DNA of 8,916 nt from an uncultured Cellvibrio sp. (lineage in GTDB: Bacteria; Pseudomonadota; Gammaproteobacteria; Pseudomonadales; Cellvibrionaceae), in contig CAMLRJ010000109.1 in NCBI GenBank assembly GCA_946482345.1, positions 1 to 8,916 of the forward strand, in the 5' to 3' direction. A program made the position numbers and the translations under genes. Under the pieces are notes generated by a model. It saw nothing but the letters and a program-made list of their open reading frames with translations, searched no databases and was not told the origin of the DNA. Of this stretch, positions 6,860-8,916 are shown piece after piece. Within the stretch, counting starts at the first letter, position 1. Each line of letters starts with the position of its first letter.

Positions 6860-8916
6860 ATGAAATATTTGATTCAAAATGTGACTAAATTTATCAGTAT
6901 GCTTGTATTGACGAGTATCTGGTTCCCGTCTTATGCAATTGACTTGGCTCAGTCACCCCTTTTTATTGGTGCATCGGCGCGTCCAGTGGTCATGTTGGCC
7001 ATGTCACGTGATCATGAACTCTTTTACAAAGCCTATCCCGATTATTCCAATCTGGATGGCGGAGTATTGTCTGCAAAGGATTTGACCTATCGTCCGGATT
7101 TTGTATACGCAGGGTATTTTGATCCTGACTGGTGCTATGGCTATCATTCTGATACAACGGTGAGTAATAGTTATTACTATCCAGTCAAAGCCGCTACTCT
7201 TCCTGATCGTAAATGTGATGGTGGTTCTTCGTCCAGTTCTAGCTCGTCAAGTTCATCTAGTTCATCAAGTACACCTGTTTCAGTTAAGTTATCTACTGGG
7301 AAAACTGCAGAAGCATCAACCGCCTCCAATGGATATCCTGCAAGTAATGTCAATGATACTGGTTCCAACAGTGGCAACACATATTGGAGGACATCTTCGT
7401 CAACAGAAACTGCATGGGTAAAAATTAATCTTTCCAACCTAAGTAAGGTAACCAGTATAGTGGTGAGCTGGGATGCCACCCATTACGCTCAAAATTATAA
7501 GGTTCAAATTTCAACCAGGACTAATCCAAATGATGGAGTGGATCATGGGGATTGGACAACTGTTTCGGCTGACATTAATAATTCAACAACAATTACTTTA
7601 AACGCAGATGCACGCTGGGTTAGGGTGTATGGACTACAAAAAGCTAGTACTAATAATCGTTATATGATTAGTGAGTTCGGTATTTATGGTTATGTGCTTA
7701 GTTCCAGTTCAAGCTCATCATCAAGCTCTGCTGCCTATGTGCAAGGTTCAGAAACAACTGGCCGTTGGAGTGGTAACTTCCTGAACTGGGCCACTATGAC
7801 CCGCATGGATATTCTTAGAAAGGTGTTGTACGGCGGTTTGCGCTCAGTTGATACCGCTGCAACTTCCACCACTCCAGCCGAAACCATTTTGGAACGTACT
7901 TACATACCTAAAGACAGCCACGCATTTGTAAAGGTTTTTACAGGGGATGTTAGTGCATATACCCCTTATTCAGGGACATCAATTTCCTTGTGTAATGTTT
8001 CTACAGCTTCTTCTGGCGGTTATCCCGTTGTTCGTGTTGCTAAGGACGGGATAAAAGACGGTAAAAGTGTGCCATGGCGTAACTGGTCGCATACTGAAAT
8101 TCAACAATGTCAATGGCGCAGTTCAGGCGCTGGCAGCACCAATTTGGCAGCGGATCGTACGACATCCCCTCCTTTGAGTGACAGGCTGGGTGAAATGGTA
8201 GTGAAAGTAAAAGTCTGTGATCCTGTGAAAGATGGGAGCACAAATTTGTACAGTTCAGCTGCAGATGGGTTAAAACGATGCATGCAATTCAACACAAACC
8301 CAGCGGAGCCTGCGCTACCAATAACATCACTAAAGCCTGTGGGTGTTTTGCAGAAAAAGTATAAGGATGTCAATTTTGGATTGGTAACAGGTACCTGGAC
8401 AAAGCAGGGTGAGGGGGGGGTTTTACGTAAAAAGGCCAGTAGGTTGGCAGGTAATGCTGTGACCGGTACAGATACCATAAACGAATTCTCGGAAACCACA
8501 GGAGTGTTTAACCCGAATGTAACGGGAATTATTGGCAATATTAATTTGTTCCGTATTAATCAATTTAGCTATACGGCAACCAGCGGGGATACCAATTATT
8601 CCGGCAACCAATCCTGGTTGAATCCTATTAGTGAGATCTATGCAGAAACCCTTCGTTATTTGGTTGGAAAAAAATCGGCTTATGCCGACTACTCTACAGA
8701 TGATTCGTCTGCAATAACGGGGCTGACCCGAGTTGCTACATGGGATGATCCAATCCCCTCCGCGTCCTGGTGTTCATCATGTTCAATCGTGATCATATCA
8801 AGTGGGCCCAACTCCTATGATATGAACGGTTTTACTGATTCGATGCTAGGAACTATCAACTCAAGTCTGACGGCAAATGGATTGAACACCCAAATAAATA
8901 ATATAAGCGCCCATGA
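6860..8916 (+). CDS. pilY1: PilY1-family type IV pilus tip adhesin with inserted discoidin-like domain (3' truncated by window)
   Basis: PilY1 is the large secreted tip protein carried by the minor pilins, used for adhesion, pilus extension and surface sensing. The frame is open from 6860 to the window end (685 full codons). The start has AGAAGAGG 8 bases upstream; an in-frame ATG at 6821 lacks a ribosome-binding site and would extend the signal peptide. Residues 1-26 form a signal peptide, with likely cleavage SYA/ID. Family blocks in order: PLFIGASARPVVMLAMSRDH, ELFYKAYPDYSNLDGG, FVYAGYFDPDWCYGY, then WSGNFLNWATMTRMDILRKV (303-322), VLYGG, and near the window end PISEIYAETLRYL and CSIVIISSG. 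Between Cys119 and the WSGNFLNW block sits an insertion: 15 Ser (123-137), a discoidin-like module (138-280) and 10 Ser (281-290). No DxSxS metal site is seen in the visible part. The usual C-terminal beta-propeller is beyond the window. Confidence 0.92.
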   Translation, partial: MKYLIQNVTKFISMLVLTSIWFPSYAIDLAQSPLFIGASARPVVMLAMSRDHELFYKAYPDYSNLDGGVLSAKDLTYRPDFVYAGYFDPDWCYGYHSDTTVSNSYYYPVKAATLPDRKCDGGSSSSSSSSSSSSSSSTPVSVKLSTGKTAEASTASNGYPASNVNDTGSNSGNTYWRTSSSTETAWVKINLSNLSKVTSIVVSWDATHYAQNYKVQISTRTNPNDGVDHGDWTTVSADINNSTTITLNADARWVRVYGLQKASTNNRYMISEFGIYGYVLSSSSSSSSSSAAYVQGSETTGRWSGNFLNWATMTRMDILRKVLYGGLRSVDTAATSTTPAETILERTYIPKDSHAFVKVFTGDVSAYTPYSGTSISLCNVSTASSGGYPVVRVAKDGIKDGKSVPWRNWSHTEIQQCQWRSSGAGSTNLAADRTTSPPLSDRLGEMVVKVKVCDPVKDGSTNLYSSAADGLKRCMQFNTNPAEPALPITSLKPVGVLQKKYKDVNFGLVTGTWTKQGEGGVLRKKASRLAGNAVTGTDTINEFSETTGVFNPNVTGIIGNINLFRINQFSYTATSGDTNYSGNQSWLNPISEIYAETLRYLVGKKSAYADYSTDDSSAITGLTRVATWDDPIPSASWCSSCSIVIISSGPNSYDMNGFTDSMLGTINSSLTANGLNTQINNISAH
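7226..7270 (+). repeat. Polyserine linker 1 (15 Ser codons) in pilY1
   Basis: Fifteen consecutive serines (residues 123-137) are written with mixed TCN and AGY codons, so this is not a simple microsatellite and looks selected as protein. It directly follows Cys119-Asp-Gly-Gly and precedes the discoidin-like module. Such linkers are typical of modular secreted enzymes of Cellvibrio and relatives. Confidence 0.9.
7271..7699 (+). other. Inserted F5/8 type C (discoidin/CBM32-like) domain within pilY1
   Basis: Residues 138-280 read as a complete F5/8 type C beta-sandwich. The opening LSTGKTAEASTASNGYPASN matches the family start, where the Ser-rich strand leads to an xNxxD turn. It continues with TYWRTSSS (Trp176), AWVKINLSNLSKVTSIVVSW (Trp186, Trp204), HYAQNYKVQISTR, DWTTVS (Trp232), ARWVRVYGLQKAS (Arg252, Arg255) and the closing SEFGIYGY. 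The pattern Tx-W, WVxxxL, YxxxYxxQxS, ARxVRxYG and SEFxxYG is the recognised family consensus. Members of CBM32 bind galactose, GlcNAc and plant or microbial polysaccharides, while other F5/8C members bind lipids. The ligand here cannot be deduced from sequence alone. Most PilY1 proteins lack it. Confidence 0.85.
7700..7729 (+). repeat. Polyserine linker 2 (10 Ser codons) in pilY1
   Basis: Ten serines (residues 281-290), again in mixed codons, close the inserted module. PilY1 family sequence then resumes. The first 18 bases of its TCCAGTTC-AAGCTC-ATCA segment (from 7703) match linker 1 (from 7232) with two mismatches. The two segments are 471 bases apart, a multiple of three. Confidence 0.9.
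8413..8420 (+). repeat. G8 homopolymer within pilY1
   Basis: Eight consecutive G encode the end of Glu518, Gly519, Gly520 and the first base of Val521. The reading frame is intact as given. Losing one G brings a TGA after 14 further codons, and gaining one brings a TAA within three codons. It is a possible slippage site. Confidence 0.7.

Noticed and set aside
7177..7479. - strand reading frame rich in Asp-Glu-Leu opposite the serine linker
   Set aside because: It is the antisense shadow of the Ser codons; it has no ribosome-binding site and no family resemblance.
8413..8420. Frameshift or pseudogene in pilY1 at the G8 tract
   Set aside because: The frame is open and family-like on both sides of the tract through to the window end, so the gene is intact as written.
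8040..8611. - strand reading frames opposite pilY1
   Set aside because: They are chance open frames antisense to a well-supported coding region with no recognisable protein features.

Overview
The window comes from a mesophilic gammaproteobacterium of moderate GC content. Gene content and order match the Pseudomonas-type arrangement in which ileS-lspA-fkpB-ispH lies next to the type IV pilus minor-pilin cluster. Long polyserine linkers beside a carbohydrate-binding-type module are the style of Cellvibrio, Saccharophagus and Teredinibacter plant-polysaccharide degraders, so a Cellvibrionaceae source is my best guess. This is inference; no rRNA is present.

Layout. Positions 1-1443 hold the C-terminal half of isoleucyl-tRNA synthetase (ileS, cut by the window start). 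A 187-base spacer follows with a 32-bp perfect palindrome and a second small hairpin repeat. Then comes a tight + strand group: lspA (signal peptidase II), fkpB (FKBP-type prolyl isomerase, overlapping lspA by 8 bases) and ispH (last enzyme of the MEP isoprenoid pathway, 2 bases after fkpB). ispH ends convergently on a GspH/FimT-type pseudopilin gene on the - strand; the two reading frames overlap by four bases (TTAA). A terminator-like hairpin lies inside that pseudopilin gene. A 166-base divergent intergenic region separates it from a + strand operon: fimU-like, pilV, pilW, pilX and pilY1. The last gene runs off the window end.

How they work together. FimT/FimU, PilV, PilW and PilX are minor pilins that assemble as the priming and tip complex of the type IV pilus. 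PilY1 is the large secreted protein they carry at the tip, used for adhesion and surface sensing. The housekeeping genes are functionally unrelated neighbours, although LspA serves lipoprotein maturation in the same envelope.

Main discovery candidate. The PilY1 N-terminal region is split by an inserted F5/8 type C (discoidin, CBM32-like) module of about 140 residues. It is bounded by a 15-serine and a 10-serine linker and sits just before the conserved WSGNFLNWATM block. This looks like a pilus-tip adhesin fitted with a glycan-binding module by the linker logic these bacteria use in secreted polysaccharidases. The same gene carries a G8 tract where a one-base slip would truncate the protein, and the two serine tracts share similar DNA that could allow in-frame loss of the module.
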